From Chimonanthus salicifolius (taxonomy: Eukaryota; Streptophyta; Magnoliopsida; Laurales; Calycanthaceae), in assembly GCA_013350335.1 (NCBI GenBank), contig CM023541.1, forward strand, positions 35,084,739 to 35,148,738: a DNA stretch of 64,000 bases. The letters are read 5' to 3'. This document shows positions 19,990-34,900 of this stretch, piece by piece (the stretch's first letter is position 1; the number at the start of each line of letters is the position of its first letter). The position numbers and the translations under genes were made by a program. A model generated the notes under the pieces. The model saw only the letters and a list, made by a program, of their open reading frames with translations, was not told the origin of the DNA and ran no database searches.

Positions 19990-22900
19990 GTAAGGAATCC
20001 CCCTTTCTCTCCCTCTCCCTTTCTCCATCTAGGAAATTTATTGGGAAATTTGAAATTTATCTGTTCTTTTTTGTTGTGCTTTTAGATTTGTTTGTTAGGC
20101 GAGGTTACCACAGGCGAGGGGGAGGGGGTGGAAGGGGGGTTTAGGTTTATTAATGTTTCTGCCTCTGGCTGACAATTCTTTGCAGATTCTCCCATTTTGT
20201 TGAGTTTCTCTTCTTTACCCTTCCAAGAGGTTAAAAGAGAAGCACATGAGAAACCGCGGTTTTTTTTTTTTTAATTAAATTCATTTTGCCGTTCCATGTG
20301 GTCCACTCTTCCTCATGCCTCTCTTAGTGTATAATAAACCACAACCTAGAAACCAGAGAGGGTTGGCCTGACGGTCAAGAAGCTCCTCTCATGAAGGGAG
20401 GTATTGAGTTTGATTCAGGCTTAAACCCCTCTGGACCACTCTCCATGGGGTTACTCCTCACCGCTTGAACCTATTATGTGTGTATAGGGAGGTGTGACAT
20501 GCCCCGAAGGATTAGTAGGGTAAATGATGTAACACACAGGGGGGACCCAAGGCCCACCTTGTGAAACACCTTCTCTTTCCCTTTCCTTTCCAAACATAGA
20601 GAAGGAAAGTTTCCCTCTTCAAGCAAGATTCCCGCTCAAGCACCAACGGAATCGTCGGTTCCAACACTCCACAACCGATTTGCCATCCTTTCCTAGTTTA
20701 TTTTAGTTTCTTTTGTTAATGTATTTTCGTTTTTATTTTGTTGCTATTTTGGTTTTTGGGTTTCTTATAAAACCCCCAATTAGAGAATGTAATATACATA
20801 TTTTGATGATGAATTGATTTTGGGTTTTACCCTGTTTATCTTCTTCTTCCCCGGTAGATTCCGGTTCTCACTCGTGGATTCGAGTTTCCCTCCCGTCCGA
20901 CGGAGATCGAAGGTGTTCTTTTCCTTTGAGGGTTTCTGCCGTCTCCAACGTTCGACAGTGCTCCCGGAGTTATCTTCTTTCCCTCCCCTGCCTGTAAGCC
21001 GAAGGTCAGGATACACTCAGGCCGGCGGATGATGGACACAGTCTGTTGATTGCGTGTGCCTCTGCTGTCTTGTTCCTTCTCCCCTGCTGTTCCTCTTAGC
21101 CTCGCCTTCGCCTTCTGTGCTTCACCATTAGTAGCACCTGACAGAGTCACCTCCACCCTCTGTTCGTGACTTGTGAGAACAGAGCACCACCATCTCTTCT
21201 CTCTGCACCAACGTCTCTTCCACTTCCTTTTACTTAACCCCTCACACCATCATTTAATGCCCATTGTCCCATTAAGCCTTCTTTCCCCACCATCAATTAA
21301 CCCATTAATTCCATTGTCCCTCAGACCCTCACCTACTTTCATTAAAACCCAATTTAATTAAAATCCACCAACCCATATTTTGTCAACCAATGTTTTATGC
21401 CATGCACCCATCCATCCCATCTTATCTCAGTCCACTTTGACCGTCCTTTGTTTTCCCATTTTATTTCTTTTGTTTATTTTATCCCATTAACCTAGATCCA
21501 TTTGACCCTGCATAGACCTGCTTACCCATCGAACACGATCTAAACCCATATCATCTCCAGACCCGATCCTACCCGCTGCGTCAGTAAAGTCCTCTATGGG
21601 TGAGATGCCTGGACACCTTTGGTCATAAAAAAAAAACCACAACCTAGAAATTCCTCAAAGACATTGTATATATAGGAGAAAAATTACAAAGAAATTACCT
21701 TTCAAAAGAAAATTACAAAGAAATCCCTTGAAGACATATTATGTACTTAGCATAGGACCTTCATTTGGGGTATGGTGTCCAGTATGACTTAGATCACCAC
21801 AGTACAAGACATCTTCACAACATAGTTGTCACATATGTGTTGCTTCAAAGATGTAAATGGAGATTGCCTTCTTCCTTGAAAGGATTCAATTTGAATTGTA
21901 TGTTTTTTAATCATTTTTAAAAAGAAAACTAGTTTAAACTTCAATCAATCAATTTACCATGATAGGTCAATCAATCATTATACAAACTCAGTTCTTCATC
22001 ATCATCATTTAAGCCATTTTTCCTATCAATATGGGGTTGACCTTTATATTTGGATTTGACAAACTATTTCATGGGTTTACTGTCTATTTGATACCCACGG
22101 GACTTTGAATCCATAACCTTTAGGCTGTAACAACAAGCCCTTATCAGTTGCATTATAGGTTCTTATCACCATACAAACTCAATTGATTTACTCAGAGCTA
22201 GGTCAAGTGTCATTAGAACTAATACTTACATTCATCAGGAAAGATTGAACCTCAATCAACTTTTTTTTGTTTGGCTAGTGAATTAAAAACAATTCTCTGT
22301 ATGTAATGCTTGTGTGTCCTTTGTTTGGTAGCTTTCTTGATTCTATTATTATGTTTTCTACCTAAAATTTACCGTTGGATAATAATCCATGACAGGTTCT
22401 TGTAGGGAGAGTTTTTTGCAAGAAAGGTTGTGATGCAGATGGAGAAACCTGGGAGGAATGTAAGTATTTAGTTTGTTTATACTGTTGGTTCTTTTAATAC
22501 AACATATGTATTATGGGTTCATGGGATGTCTTCTTATCATTTAAATATTGAGAATATCTTTATGCAAAAGATTGGAGCATATACCATTGTGCACAGAAGT
22601 TGATATTACTGAAAAGCCTTCATTTTGCCTTCTTAGTTATTTTTTAGTATAATGTTGATGATGATAATGATAACCTAATGAAGTTTTGGAGTGTGAAGTA
22701 CTAAGAGCCAAAACCTAATAGGAAAACCTGTTACAACCCAAAATTTGGTAATCCTATTACAAATGAAGTGTGCATTTTCTTTGGGAAACCAAAAATTGGG
22801 GAGTTCATTTGGAAAAGATGAGAACCAGGTTGGAGGTTTGCTAGAAGCACAGCGCCTGTTACAAGGCAGAACCTACTAAAATCGAATTTCCTACAAACCA

Positions 22901-25900
22901 TAAGTTGAAGAATTGCCTCGAGTAATTTAACATCTTAATTAGAGAGGGGATGTTGAGAATAGAAATTGTGGTTGAGGAGGAGAAGTTAAAGATGTGATCT
23001 AGGAGGAAAACAATGGGAAATTTGTGAAAGGGGAGCTGAAGATGATGAAAAAATGGAGGAGTTGGAGAGTTTATCCAGGAAAGTTACCTTCCAAATTGAA
23101 GAAGGAATTGATGGTTGACCAAAAAAGTATTAAGATTTGATTGGTGTCATATCTTAGTCCTAGGATTGCTTTGCAACTCATTGATTTTTGGTCGGATGCA
23201 TGGATTAAAAGATGTCGTGTGTTGCCCATCTATGATGATTTGATGACTAAGGCAATCTCTCCATGTTGAAAATATGTATAGTAGCTCTCTTACACAATTT
23301 GCTAATCTTGATCAAATGCATGGATCACTAGATGTCTTATGTTGCCTACCTAGGATGATCCAATGATCAAGGCCATCTCCCCATATTGAATATCCATACA
23401 ACAGCCTTCCTACACAGTTCTCAGATCTTCGAGTGAATGCATTGAACACTAGATGTTGTGTGTTACCCACCTATGATGGTTTGATGATTGAGGCCATTTC
23501 TCCATGTTGAATATCTTTACAATAGCTTTCCAATGCAAATTGTGGATCTTCGATTGGACGTATGGATCAATAAATGTTGCATTTGTCCCACCTATGATCA
23601 ATTAGGAATGGATCAAGGCCTATTATGGCATAAATCACTCAAGTGGATCCTTAACCAAAATATAACACTTAAGGTGGCGCCCATAAGACGAATTCATTGA
23701 AATTCATCCATTTGCGAGTGTGCATGAGTTCAACTGACGGTTGGATCCATCCACGAGTTAAACCTTGGCTATAAATATGGGAAGGTTTGGCTTTGGAAGG
23801 GCCTTTCTTTGGAATGTTTGGGAGGGGTTCTTCTTCAAGGAGCAAGATCTTTGGAGAGGTTTTTACTTCCCTAAGAGGCCAAGAGCTGAAGGTCCTTAGC
23901 TTCTTCATCCATTATCATCTTCATGTGGGTTGGTCTTCAAAAAAAAAAAAGGTGGGTTGGAGTTCTACAACTCCATTGACACTTAACATAGAAGTGTAGT
24001 TTGGAGTTCTACGACTCCATGGGCACTAAATACATTGAAGTGTTGTTTGGAGTCCTACAACTCCATGGACACATACAAGTGTGGTTTGGAGTTCTACAAC
24101 TCGATGGACACTTAATTCATCCATACAAGTTTTTGTGTGGAGTTTTACAACTCCACAAACACTTAAGATACATTGAAGTGTGGTTAGGAGTTCTATAACT
24201 CCATGAACACTGGGAACCGTTTCTGATTCTACACCATTATTAGTGAGCAAGCCGTGTGGGACAGTCCTCTTTGTCGTAATCTGATTGATTCTGAAGCTGA
24301 TGCCTTCTCTGATCACCTTTGCTTTGTCTATCCTTTATGATGCGTCCTTCCATTGATGACAACCTTATTTGGTGGGAAAGAAATAATAGGGTATTCAAAG
24401 ATTCTACTGAGTCCAGTGAGGCCGTTGGGAGACGTGCACTCGCTAAGTGTGCTTCTTGGGTTGCTTCTTTACCGGAATTTAAGAATATTTCTATGTTTGA
24501 CATTTTTTGCGCCTAGAAAGAATGTGTTGATCTAGCCTGAGTCCAGAGTGTTTGTATTCCTTTTCGTGTTTAGTGCTTGTTGCTTTTTCGTGATTATCTT
24601 TTTGTATCTGCACCTCTGGTGCCTCTTTATCTATTAATATATGAACCATTTCAAAAAAAAAAAAAAACTCCATGAACACTTAATTCATCCATACAAGTGT
24701 TTGGGTCTATGGACACTTATAATACATTGAAGTGTGGTTTGGAGTTCTACAACTCCAGAACACTTAAATCATCCATAGAAGTGTGGTTTGGGGTTCTACA
24801 ACTCCACGAACACTTAAAGATACATTGAAGTGTGGTTTGGTGTTTTACGACTCCATGGTTGTTCAAGTGTGGCTTGGGGTTTTACTCCATTACACTTAAA
24901 ATACATTAAAATGTGGTTTGGAGTTCTACAACTCCATGACCACTTAAAATACATTGAAGTGTACTTTGGAGTCATTTGCTATGTACTTTGGGTTGGTAAC
25001 TTATTGTCTTGCAGCTTATATGCAACTGGACGTATCTTGTACTTCGTCTCTTTCATCCACAATCTCATAGTTCTCAGATGGTTCTCATTCAAGAAAATTG
25101 CATTTTTACCTTTTTACTTGTTGCTCTAGAATTTTTGCCACCCACATTGCTATGGACTCAAGTGGTCCTAAGTCCAGGGTCTTGACTTGTCTTTGTTTGC
25201 CTCTTTTACTTTGGACCGTTTTGTTGGTTAAGGCATTTCTAACCTATTGACAAAAGCCCAAGGTAGTTGAAAGTGCTCACTGTCACAACCTTAAAGGTAG
25301 GGGGTTCATGACATTACCATTCGGGGTGAAAACCAGAGTGTTTTAGTTAAAGACAAGGAAATTATAAATAGATAAGAAATTTAATTTAATAATTTGTTGA
25401 ATACAGAATTTGAAAGTAAAGTCAATATGGAAGGAATGACAAATGAGGGGATAGTGAACAAAATATCTGAAACCGAAGTAAGCATAGTTTTAAAAAAGAT
25501 GAGGAAGCATGGAGCACTAAAATTGGATTGTATTCCTATGGAAGTTTGGAGTGTGGTAGGTTAAAATGGGGTATGTTGGTTGACCTAATTGTTCAACAAA
25601 ATTTTCACCTCAAAAAGAATGCTTGATGAGTGGCGAGAAGTACATTGGTCCCCTTTTACAAGAACAAAGGAGATATTCAAAGTTGCACAACTTATCGAGC
25701 GATTAAACTCATGAGACATACTATGAAACTTTGGGATAGGGTAATAGAAGCTTGTCTAAGATAAAAGTCGAGTATCTCCAAAAACCAATTAGGGTTTATG
25801 CCACGTTGGTTAACTATAGAAGCCATTTTTGTATTAAGACAATTTGTAAAGAAATACAGAGAAGAATTTATACATGGTTTTTATCGACCTAGAAAATGGA

Positions 25901-28900
25901 TATGGTAGAGTGCCATATAAACTGCTATTGAGATCATTAAGAAATAAATGTATTCTTAATGATTACGTAGAAATTATTAAGGACATGTATGAGGGTGCAA
26001 CCACCAATGCGCGAACTGTTTATGGAGAAATGACGGAAATTACAGTAGGAGTTGGACTCCACCAAGGATCTGCTTTAAGCGTGTACCTTTTTGCGTTAAT
26101 CATGGATAACTTAACATTTAAAACCCAAGTTGAAGTGTCATGGCATATGCTTGTTGTTGATGATATAGTATTAATTAGTGGTATGAAACAACAACTCAAT
26201 AGTAGCTGGAATCTTGGAGGCAAACCTTACAAATGTATGGTTTTAAAAATTATTAAAGCAAAAACAAAATGCATGGAGTGCAACTTTAGTGGAACAAAAG
26301 ATAGAGAAGGAGGTCTAATTAGAATTGGAAACCATCTAGTCGCACAATGCGATAAATTGAGATACTTGGGATCAATGTAGAATCTCTTGGAGGATTGGAC
26401 TTAGATATAACCAGTAGGATGGGCTAAGTGAAGACAAGCCTGTGGAGTCCTGTGTGATAGAAGAGTCCTGCTTCGTTTAAAGGGATGATTATATAAAGTA
26501 ATTATTGGATCCGCAATGCTATATGGAGCAGAGTGGTGGGTAATGAAGAAAGACGAATAGACAAAGGGTGATGAAATGCACATGCTACGTAGGATGACTG
26601 GATAAAAGGGATATAGTTAGAAATGACTCTGTTAGGGACAATCTAAAAATAGCTCCAATTGATGACAAATTAAGAGTAACCCATTTGAAGTGGTTTGGGT
26701 ATGTTACTAGAAGACCAAAGTCAGCCCTAGTACGTAGAGTCAAGATTATTCAAGTTGTAGGTATGAGGAGGAGACATATACCATTGAGAACACGGAGGGA
26801 AAGGATCAAGGTTGTCGAAATCGCACGATTCGAATCGAATCGAGGGTCTTACGACTCAAGTTGCATCAAGTATCGAAATCCTTTAAAAACGTACGTTTTT
26901 TTATTGACTCGCGAGTCGCACGATTCGAATCGGTAGAATCATAGACTCGTTCGATACATTCAGGAGAAGAGAGGAAGAAGAAAAGACGCCTAATTTTTTA
27001 TTTTTTATGGAAAAAATAAAGAATTTTTCAAAAGGAAAGCAAGAAAAACTCTTTGGATGATATCTTTTCTATTGAGTTTACAAGAAAAGCAACAAAAACT
27101 CTACCTTCCATCGCCTTTTCACCTTCGTCTCCTGCTTCCGTTGCCTCCTGCAAGTGTCCACTGCTGTTTGCTACTTTACTCTTTCCAGAATCATGGGTTT
27201 ACTGTTTATAAAAGAACCCTTTCTACGTTGGAGTTTCCGCACAAGGCTATTTAATTCGAGAGCATCTTTTTTATTCGAGAGTTCCCGTGTGGCCTATTTA
27301 GTTCCACTATGTATTCGCAATTTCGTGTAGTTTTTTTTTTTTCCGAGACAAAGTTGTTATATTTCTAAATTTTCATCATTATTTTTTTATTGTAATTAAA
27401 ATATCTCTTTTATTTTTTATTTTCAATCTTTTGTATCTATTTTAATTTTTTAAAATTATTTGATAAATGTTAATAAAAAATATTTAAATACTTTTGATTT
27501 AGTTGTTGATTTTTTAAATTTATTAGTACTTAATATTTATATTTTAATTTTCTATTAATATATTTCCTTTTTATTAGAGTTTTTTAGAATTTGGATAATA
27601 AAAATTTATGAATTATGATAATTTGGAATGTGAAAACTTGACTTTTAATGTATTTTGATTCTATTTTGCATTATATATTATAAAAATTTGAAAAATCATC
27701 TTATTATTTTATGTCATGTACTCATATTATATGTATTTATAATTCATATAATAATTTTAGGAAAAATATTATGAATCTTACGATTCTACGATTTTCGATT
27801 CACGATACGCGATTCACACCCCTAGACTGATTCACGATACGATTCGATTTTGACAACCTTGGAAGGGATACAAAAAGTTATGTCGAACAGGGGGTTACTG
27901 ACTGTATGGTTTATGATAGGGTCAAATGAAAATGTAGAACTCTTAAAGCTGAACCCAGATATATGGGATTTAAGCTATGATGATGATGAACCACCTTGCA
28001 TCCCACCCATGCACAAGACTAATTGTTGAACGTTCGTTCAAATGCTATTTTTATGTAACTTTCGGATTAGATAATATTATGCAAAGAAAACACCCATTTG
28101 AGTATATTGTTCAGTTTGAGTTCATCTTGGAGTACATTGAATGATTGTGGTATTATGTTATGATGGATCCTCTCATGGCATAGTTAGTTTAACATTTTTT
28201 TATATTTTATTCAGGTTTGGAAGAATGCAATGAAATATGCTACAAGGATCCAGTACTTAAGGACCATCAATGGAGTGCTTACATTGATCGATCTCCAGGA
28301 GCAGATAATTACTCTATGGTTTCTCTCTTTAACTAATCTAAATCCTTTTAATGCACTTAAATTTGCTCGATTGTGGTGCTATCTGTCATTCATATTTTTT
28401 TAGCATCACGATTTAATTGATTGATCTGTTATAAGCCTCCAATAAAAAATGGGTTGCCTCTTCTAGAGTTTGTCTAATATATTTCTCAAATTTTCACTTT
28501 AGTTGACAGTAACTAATCTTAAGTGGAATTATAGAGGGCCCCGAGGATATAGTTTCCAGAGCATGGTTCATAATATCAACATTCATTGGGTTTTAGGGGT
28601 TAGAAATACTACAGATTGGTGCATATCCACCGTGCCTAAAAATCCTAAACTCTCACTGTGTGACACTATGACCTATCATCATCATCATCTTCTTCTTCTC
28701 AGTGTATTGCTCGTGTATCTATCCATGCACCTACACTCTTAAAGGGTTTATCAGAGCAACTTTTTCTCCCTTTTCTTTCATCTTTTCCCCATTTCTGTCA
28801 CTTAGATTTGGGAAAGCCATATAGTTTGTGGCACTTCCTATTTATTTTCTAGATGAATATACAAAGTGTCTTTGGAATGTTAAAACCATTGGTTCAAAAC

Positions 28901-31900
28901 AAGGTGATGTTTTTATTACATTTTTGCCCAACTTTGATTGCCTTTTACTTTTTAATAGTTTTATTTTTTATTTTATTAAGATTCGGGCAGTTTGGTGGAT
29001 GGTCGGGTCGTCTAAGGTCCGGGGTGTTTCTATTTCTTCGGTATGCATTACTTGGAGTCTAGTCACCATGTTTCTTGGACTCCTCTTGCTAGCGGCCTTC
29101 TTAAACTTAATTTTGATGGAAGTTGTATGCGAGATATTGGTTTGGCAGGGTACGGAGGGATCATCCGCAATGATTCGGGGTTTACAGTGCTTTCCTTTGC
29201 TGATCCAATTTCTAACGGTCCAGTAATAGAGGTGGAATTGTTTGCATTATGGTGAGACATTTTGGAATTTGGAGGAGTTAGGAGTTTATGGGGGTATTGT
29301 AGAAGGTAATTCTTAGGTGGTGTTGGGCTCCCAATGTCCATGGATTTTCTTGGACAAATTTTAAAGGATTTGGCATATTATTGCTTCCTTTGATTTTAAG
29401 GTTGCTTGGGCTCCTCGATCAACTAATTCAGTTGTAGATGATATGGCTCGTCAGGGGTTGACTCTAGTTACGGAAGTTGTAAATAAATTCTTATAATTTT
29501 GGGGAGGGTTTGTATTTTTTGTTTTGGTAGGCCTCTTTTGGCCTACGTTTTTGGTCTTTCTTGTCTTTCCCTTTTGAATTAATGAAGTTATCTTTAAAAC
29601 AAAAAAAAGAGTTATTTTTTTTATTTCATTGAGTTCATTTTTTTTTTTCATTCTCTTCATCTATAATGATTCTACATTATCTATAGTTTGTGTACTTTGA
29701 GCTTAAAGCTAATTCCTTTTACCGTAGGCCTAGCTGGTCCTTCTTGAGTGTCATCAAAGGGTCAAAACTAGAAAAATTGACATTTGTCAAGTTTATTTCA
29801 ATATTACAAGGGTACGTTATAGTTGAAAGCCTGCTTTTACCTCCACGAACTTCTTATGCTTCGGTGTAAGACCAATCTCTGTCCCCTTCAATGATAGTCA
29901 AACACCAATATTTCAGTTTGAGTATATTTTCTTCCTTACGTCCTAAATTCGTAATATCTGAGATCAAAATCTACTATAGTAGTCAAAGGCATGGCCTTAA
30001 TTGCACCACGGCCCTAGCGGATAGTGGATGACTCCCTCTCCTGCTCCTTCTCCCCCCCTCTTCATTCTTCTTCCAATTGGTGGAGGACTGTAGGAAATCA
30101 TCTTTCTTCCTTTTCATTTCAAGCATTCCTGAATCGTTTTACAAGCTCGACATTTTCACTATTTTCTGTAAATTTGAGAAAATTGTGGATAGTTTCATAC
30201 CTTTGGCCAAGGAGACATGGAAACCTTGTGGTTTCGCTTTCATGTTCTGAGGTTGAAGCTCTTCGTTCCAATGTAAATGTCATTGGTCGGCCTTTCAAAG
30301 GAGCTTACTGTCCAAATGGCCCAGTATTCTTTTGCTGCTGGGAACATCCCTTCCTCTGGTCTTGTTGGACACTTTTTTTTGGGGGGGGGAAAAGTTAAGG
30401 TATATCATTGTGAAGAGAAATGAGAATAAAGAGCGCATGCGAAGAATATAAGATGGATACTCTGAACTTGCAGAATGATACAAATAAAGCTAACCAATAG
30501 AAGACAAAAAGAGGAATCCATCCTCCCCTACCCCCTTCCCACCAAAATAAATAATAATAATAAAAAATCCTACATTCATCTTAGATCTCATAATGAAAAG
30601 TTTAGCTAGGAAACATTTTATCGATGAATTTTACTTCTTGTATCATGTATCATCTTCTTCCAATGGTGTAGATAAATGGGGTGATGGCTTGACCACTGAG
30701 TACGCACATATTGTTGGCATCAATGATCTATTGTTAGATGAAATGAATGCACAATGTGAAGTCATATTTGAGAATAATTGAATTTTTTTTGTGTACCTTC
30801 TATTTGCGATTTATTTCTTCACTTTTCTACATACAGAAATGCTTCCATGCTTGTGTGACAGGTTGTGGTTATAAGGTTAGTACGGAGACAATCATCAAAT
30901 GCTTATCCATTTTATTCATATTATTGTTGTTGTTGTTGTTGTTATTATTGTTATTATTATTATTTCGAAATTGAAAAAACATAATCTTTATGGTTATGAG
31001 CAACAAAACCTTCTTCTAGAAGGTCTTACAAGATATTTGTGATCCCTTGCAGTTTCATCCTATGTGAAATTTGAGAAGCAAGATTAATGGGGTATTATAA
31101 TGATAGAGATACAATTTTATCCAATTTAAGTGTTTGTTGGAGTCTCTTTGGTGACATCCAATGAAATTAGAACATGATAGAGAAGATTACTCACCCCTAC
31201 ACGAGGATGACATGCAGAAATTGAGAATTTTTTTTTAGGAAAGGTTTAATATATTCAAAGATAAGGAACAAGTTCAAGTAGATAATACAAGAGAGGGTTT
31301 ATAAGGTTTAAACCCTGGAAAAAATTACAAGAAAATAAATACTTCCATGGAGCGAAGGCTCCAAGCATCCAAATAGAAGTGGAAGACCCTCTCATTGTCT
31401 TAAAGGTGGAAAATGCCTATAACTGTGTGGTCTACTCCATTCTTGGCGAAGAAGTCACACCTTTTTACACATGCTTGTGCATGGATGTCAACTTGCTTAC
31501 TATAATTGAGATTTTTATTGCACATATCGTGTTGAGTTCTTGAGAAATATAAAGAATACTAGTTGACAAATACTTATACTCTCCTTCCATTCCTCTTAAT
31601 ATCTTCTTCTTCCATTCTAATGCCCTTGTCTATGCATGCCCTGCTATTTGCCTGAACCTGAAGCTGCACCCTCAATCACAACTCAAGTTCCTATCTCCAA
31701 GTTCCATTTTTGCGCTCTCTCTCTCTCTCTCATATATATATGTATATATAAGATGATGATCCCATCCACCCTTGACGCAGGACAAAGGATAAGGTAACCC
31801 TAAATGCAATTATAATGTAATAAGAAATCAATATGAATCAAATTCACGAAGCTGAAATTAAAACTCAAAATTAATAATTGCAATAAATAATATAAATTTG

Positions 31901-34900
31901 TTGCCAATAATCAATTTAATGTGAATAATTATGTAACATTCTAAACCAAGTCACAACTCAAAATAGAAGGCCTTCAAAACAAAGGGGTTTAACTAAATCC
32001 ACAGATAAGTAGATCAATCACCAAAAGAAACTAGTTTGGACTATTTAGAATCAAGGTGATGTCAAAAACAAAGTGGAGGCAGCAGGGTATGGGAGTATCA
32101 GGGATGGAAAAAAGGGATTTAATGATAAAAGAGGATAGGTAATGGCTGTATGGTAGTTTAGGACAGGTAGAGGTGGCTATATGGGGCTAAGGGTGGGTCC
32201 AAGAGGACTTGTGGCTGCAGTAAGAGGGCTGTAAGGGGCTTAGGAAAGGCTTGGGACGAGTCTGGATGGGATCTGGGACGGTTCGGGACTGTAAACAGGG
32301 ATTTTTCTAGGACAGATCTGAGACAGCAATAGGATGATTCTGGGACAGTAATTCGGCTGGGTTTGAGAGGGCAGCAAAGAGAGAAGAAAGGGAAAAAGAA
32401 AGAGAGAGATAAAAACCTGGATCTTTAAAGAGGATTCTCACATTTTTCCGTGGCTTCTCGCCTCCCTAGTTTCTCACGAGGGTTCCTTGGCTTCTCACCA
32501 TGCTTCCTACGATGGAGGCAAGTTTGCACAAAGCAAAAATTGTTCTTTTCATTGACTAAGTGTCAATCCCGTATGGAGGGGTTACATCATATATATAATT
32601 ATTTAAAAACATGAAAAAGACCAAAAGACCCTCAAATAAACAAATACCAAACTACCCCCAATGATTAGAAAGCCCTAATTACATGTAAAATCACTAAATT
32701 TTTCCAAACAAAACCAACTATTGGACTAAACAAATAAATGAAAGAAAAAATACAATCATGAAAAACTGAAAATCCTAAATCTAAATATAGAAACTTGCTA
32801 AATATGGAAACTCGTGTGGTGTTCCGCATCAACACTTCTTTATGCCACACTCTTCGTGAGTCCACCTATGTTGATGGTGATGGGTCCATTGAAAAGATCC
32901 ACTCTTGAACTTGTGGCCCATAAAAAACCATCTTGATACTTGACATAAAAATTTAGGGGTTAAAAAAATGAATTTTTGGAGGGCTTGAAAAATGGCTTGA
33001 TTGGTCCAATCAAGATGATATTTCGTGGATCACATGTTCAAGCTTAGACCTTTTCAATGGACCTAGAGCCTTTCATAGGTGGGCTCATGAAGAGTGTGGG
33101 TAAGGAGTGGGGGATGGGTAGCATTCAACCATACACCCCATAAAGTGTTCTCACGGTGGGAGTTCCTTGTGGAGCCCACCTGTGATCATAGGATTGAGTG
33201 GGTTTAAAAGATTTATTTTTTATATATAGTGCTTGCAAAAAATCAACTTGATTGAACCTTTAAAAAAAAAATCAACTTGATTAAATAACTCTACCCATTG
33301 ATTTTAAAGTCCTTCAAAACCATGTCGCCATGATGATAGGTGGGCTAGACATGGACCTCCCACCGTGAGAAAACTTTTTGGGGTGTGCGGTTGACGTTTT
33401 TCTATATGTAGATACATACATACAAAGTTTGGTGTAAATGGCCTAATGGTTCCACTTTGCCCCACATGGATGGGTAGATTTGAAAGGCCTTGGATTTTAT
33501 ATGGTGCTTGTAAAATTTCATCTTGATTGGATAGGATAAGCCATGCTGTTTAAGGCCCTCAATTTCAACTTTATCTGATGGTGGAAATTCATCGAGTTTC
33601 ATCAATGGGCTTAAGATTCAAATTGGGCACATGTGCAATTCACAGGGGTTAGGTCAGTGTGAGAAGGGGGAGGGGAGGAATGGATCCATTTGATCCATTG
33701 TGGGCCCCACAATCTAAAGTTGGCACCAAACTTCATACAAACTCATTTGTGGGTGATCCTTGTTATAACAATCCAAGTTTTGTGCAAACTCGTGCTTATG
33801 GAAGAGCTCTTAATATGTAATGATTCATCCCTAAGAACAATTTTCATTGGACTTTTATGCAAAATTTGGTTTGTGGGCCTACAATATATACCTTCTTGTC
33901 CAATTCCCCGCTCACACCCACCTACCCCCCTTCAATTGCAACCGTATCCTTTTTGACACGAATTTGACTTTTAAAGCCCATTGATCTAACTTGATGAATT
34001 TCCACCATTAGATAAATGTGAAATTTTATGGCTCTAAAATGGCGTCTTTTATCCATTCAATATGAAATTTTATATGGCACTATATACAAACCAAGGTCTT
34101 TCAAATCCACCCATCCATATGGGACCCAAATGGTTCCCATGGGCTGTTTGCACCAAGTTTGGTGCAAACTTGTTCTTAGGGGGAACTCCTATATATGTGT
34201 GTGTGTACCTTGATGCCTCTGTTTCATGTCTTGTATTTCCAAATTGTTGCCGGTGCTTATACTTTTTTTTTCTTTGGCAAAAGAGTCAATTTCCAAACTC
34301 CAAAGAATGGTGACATATAAAGGGACCAACTTCAATCTCCAAGAACTCCTGTGACTTTGTTTTTAGACGTGAAGATGTAGATGGAGCTAATGGTCTTTAA
34401 CAATTGGGTATCCACACCTCCATGACCCTCTCCACCTTTAGGAAAAGGTCAATGTCTTGCATGGAAAACAATTCAATGTTCCCTGGCTATTGTGGACTTG
34501 GACAATCCACCTCACTTATTGAACAGTCCACTAATTCATTTTCCAGATCTTGTGGCCAAAAAATCGCCATCATTCCCTTATTTAGTATTTCAGAGAATTG
34601 CCATCATTCACTTGGTAATTTAGTGGGTCCCATTTTTCTTCTGTGTCAATGATCAATTGTGGGGCACTAGATGAGAGAACCATGTTAATGTTCAGATCAG
34701 AAGATATCCATGGTGACTTCCAGCAGAATTATTGACATTGAATTTGTTTTGCATGTCTGATGAGTTAAGACCTTGTTCCTCTAAATAAGAGTGGATAGCT
34801 TTACTGGCAAAAATTTTACCTTATTATGGACTATGTGATAAAATTTTAGTATTAAGTGTCGACAATATTTGTATGTGGATTCTGTAATTTTTTTTGGATA

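Noticed and set aside
20780..21361. Frames of 62-106 codons in intron 1
   Set aside because: They lie wholly inside the 1059-bp solo LTR with a perfect target duplication.
30024..30398. 124-codon frame in intron 3
   Set aside because: No recognisable domain, no splice or start context, and it sits among transposon debris. Mentioned only as an unassigned open stretch.
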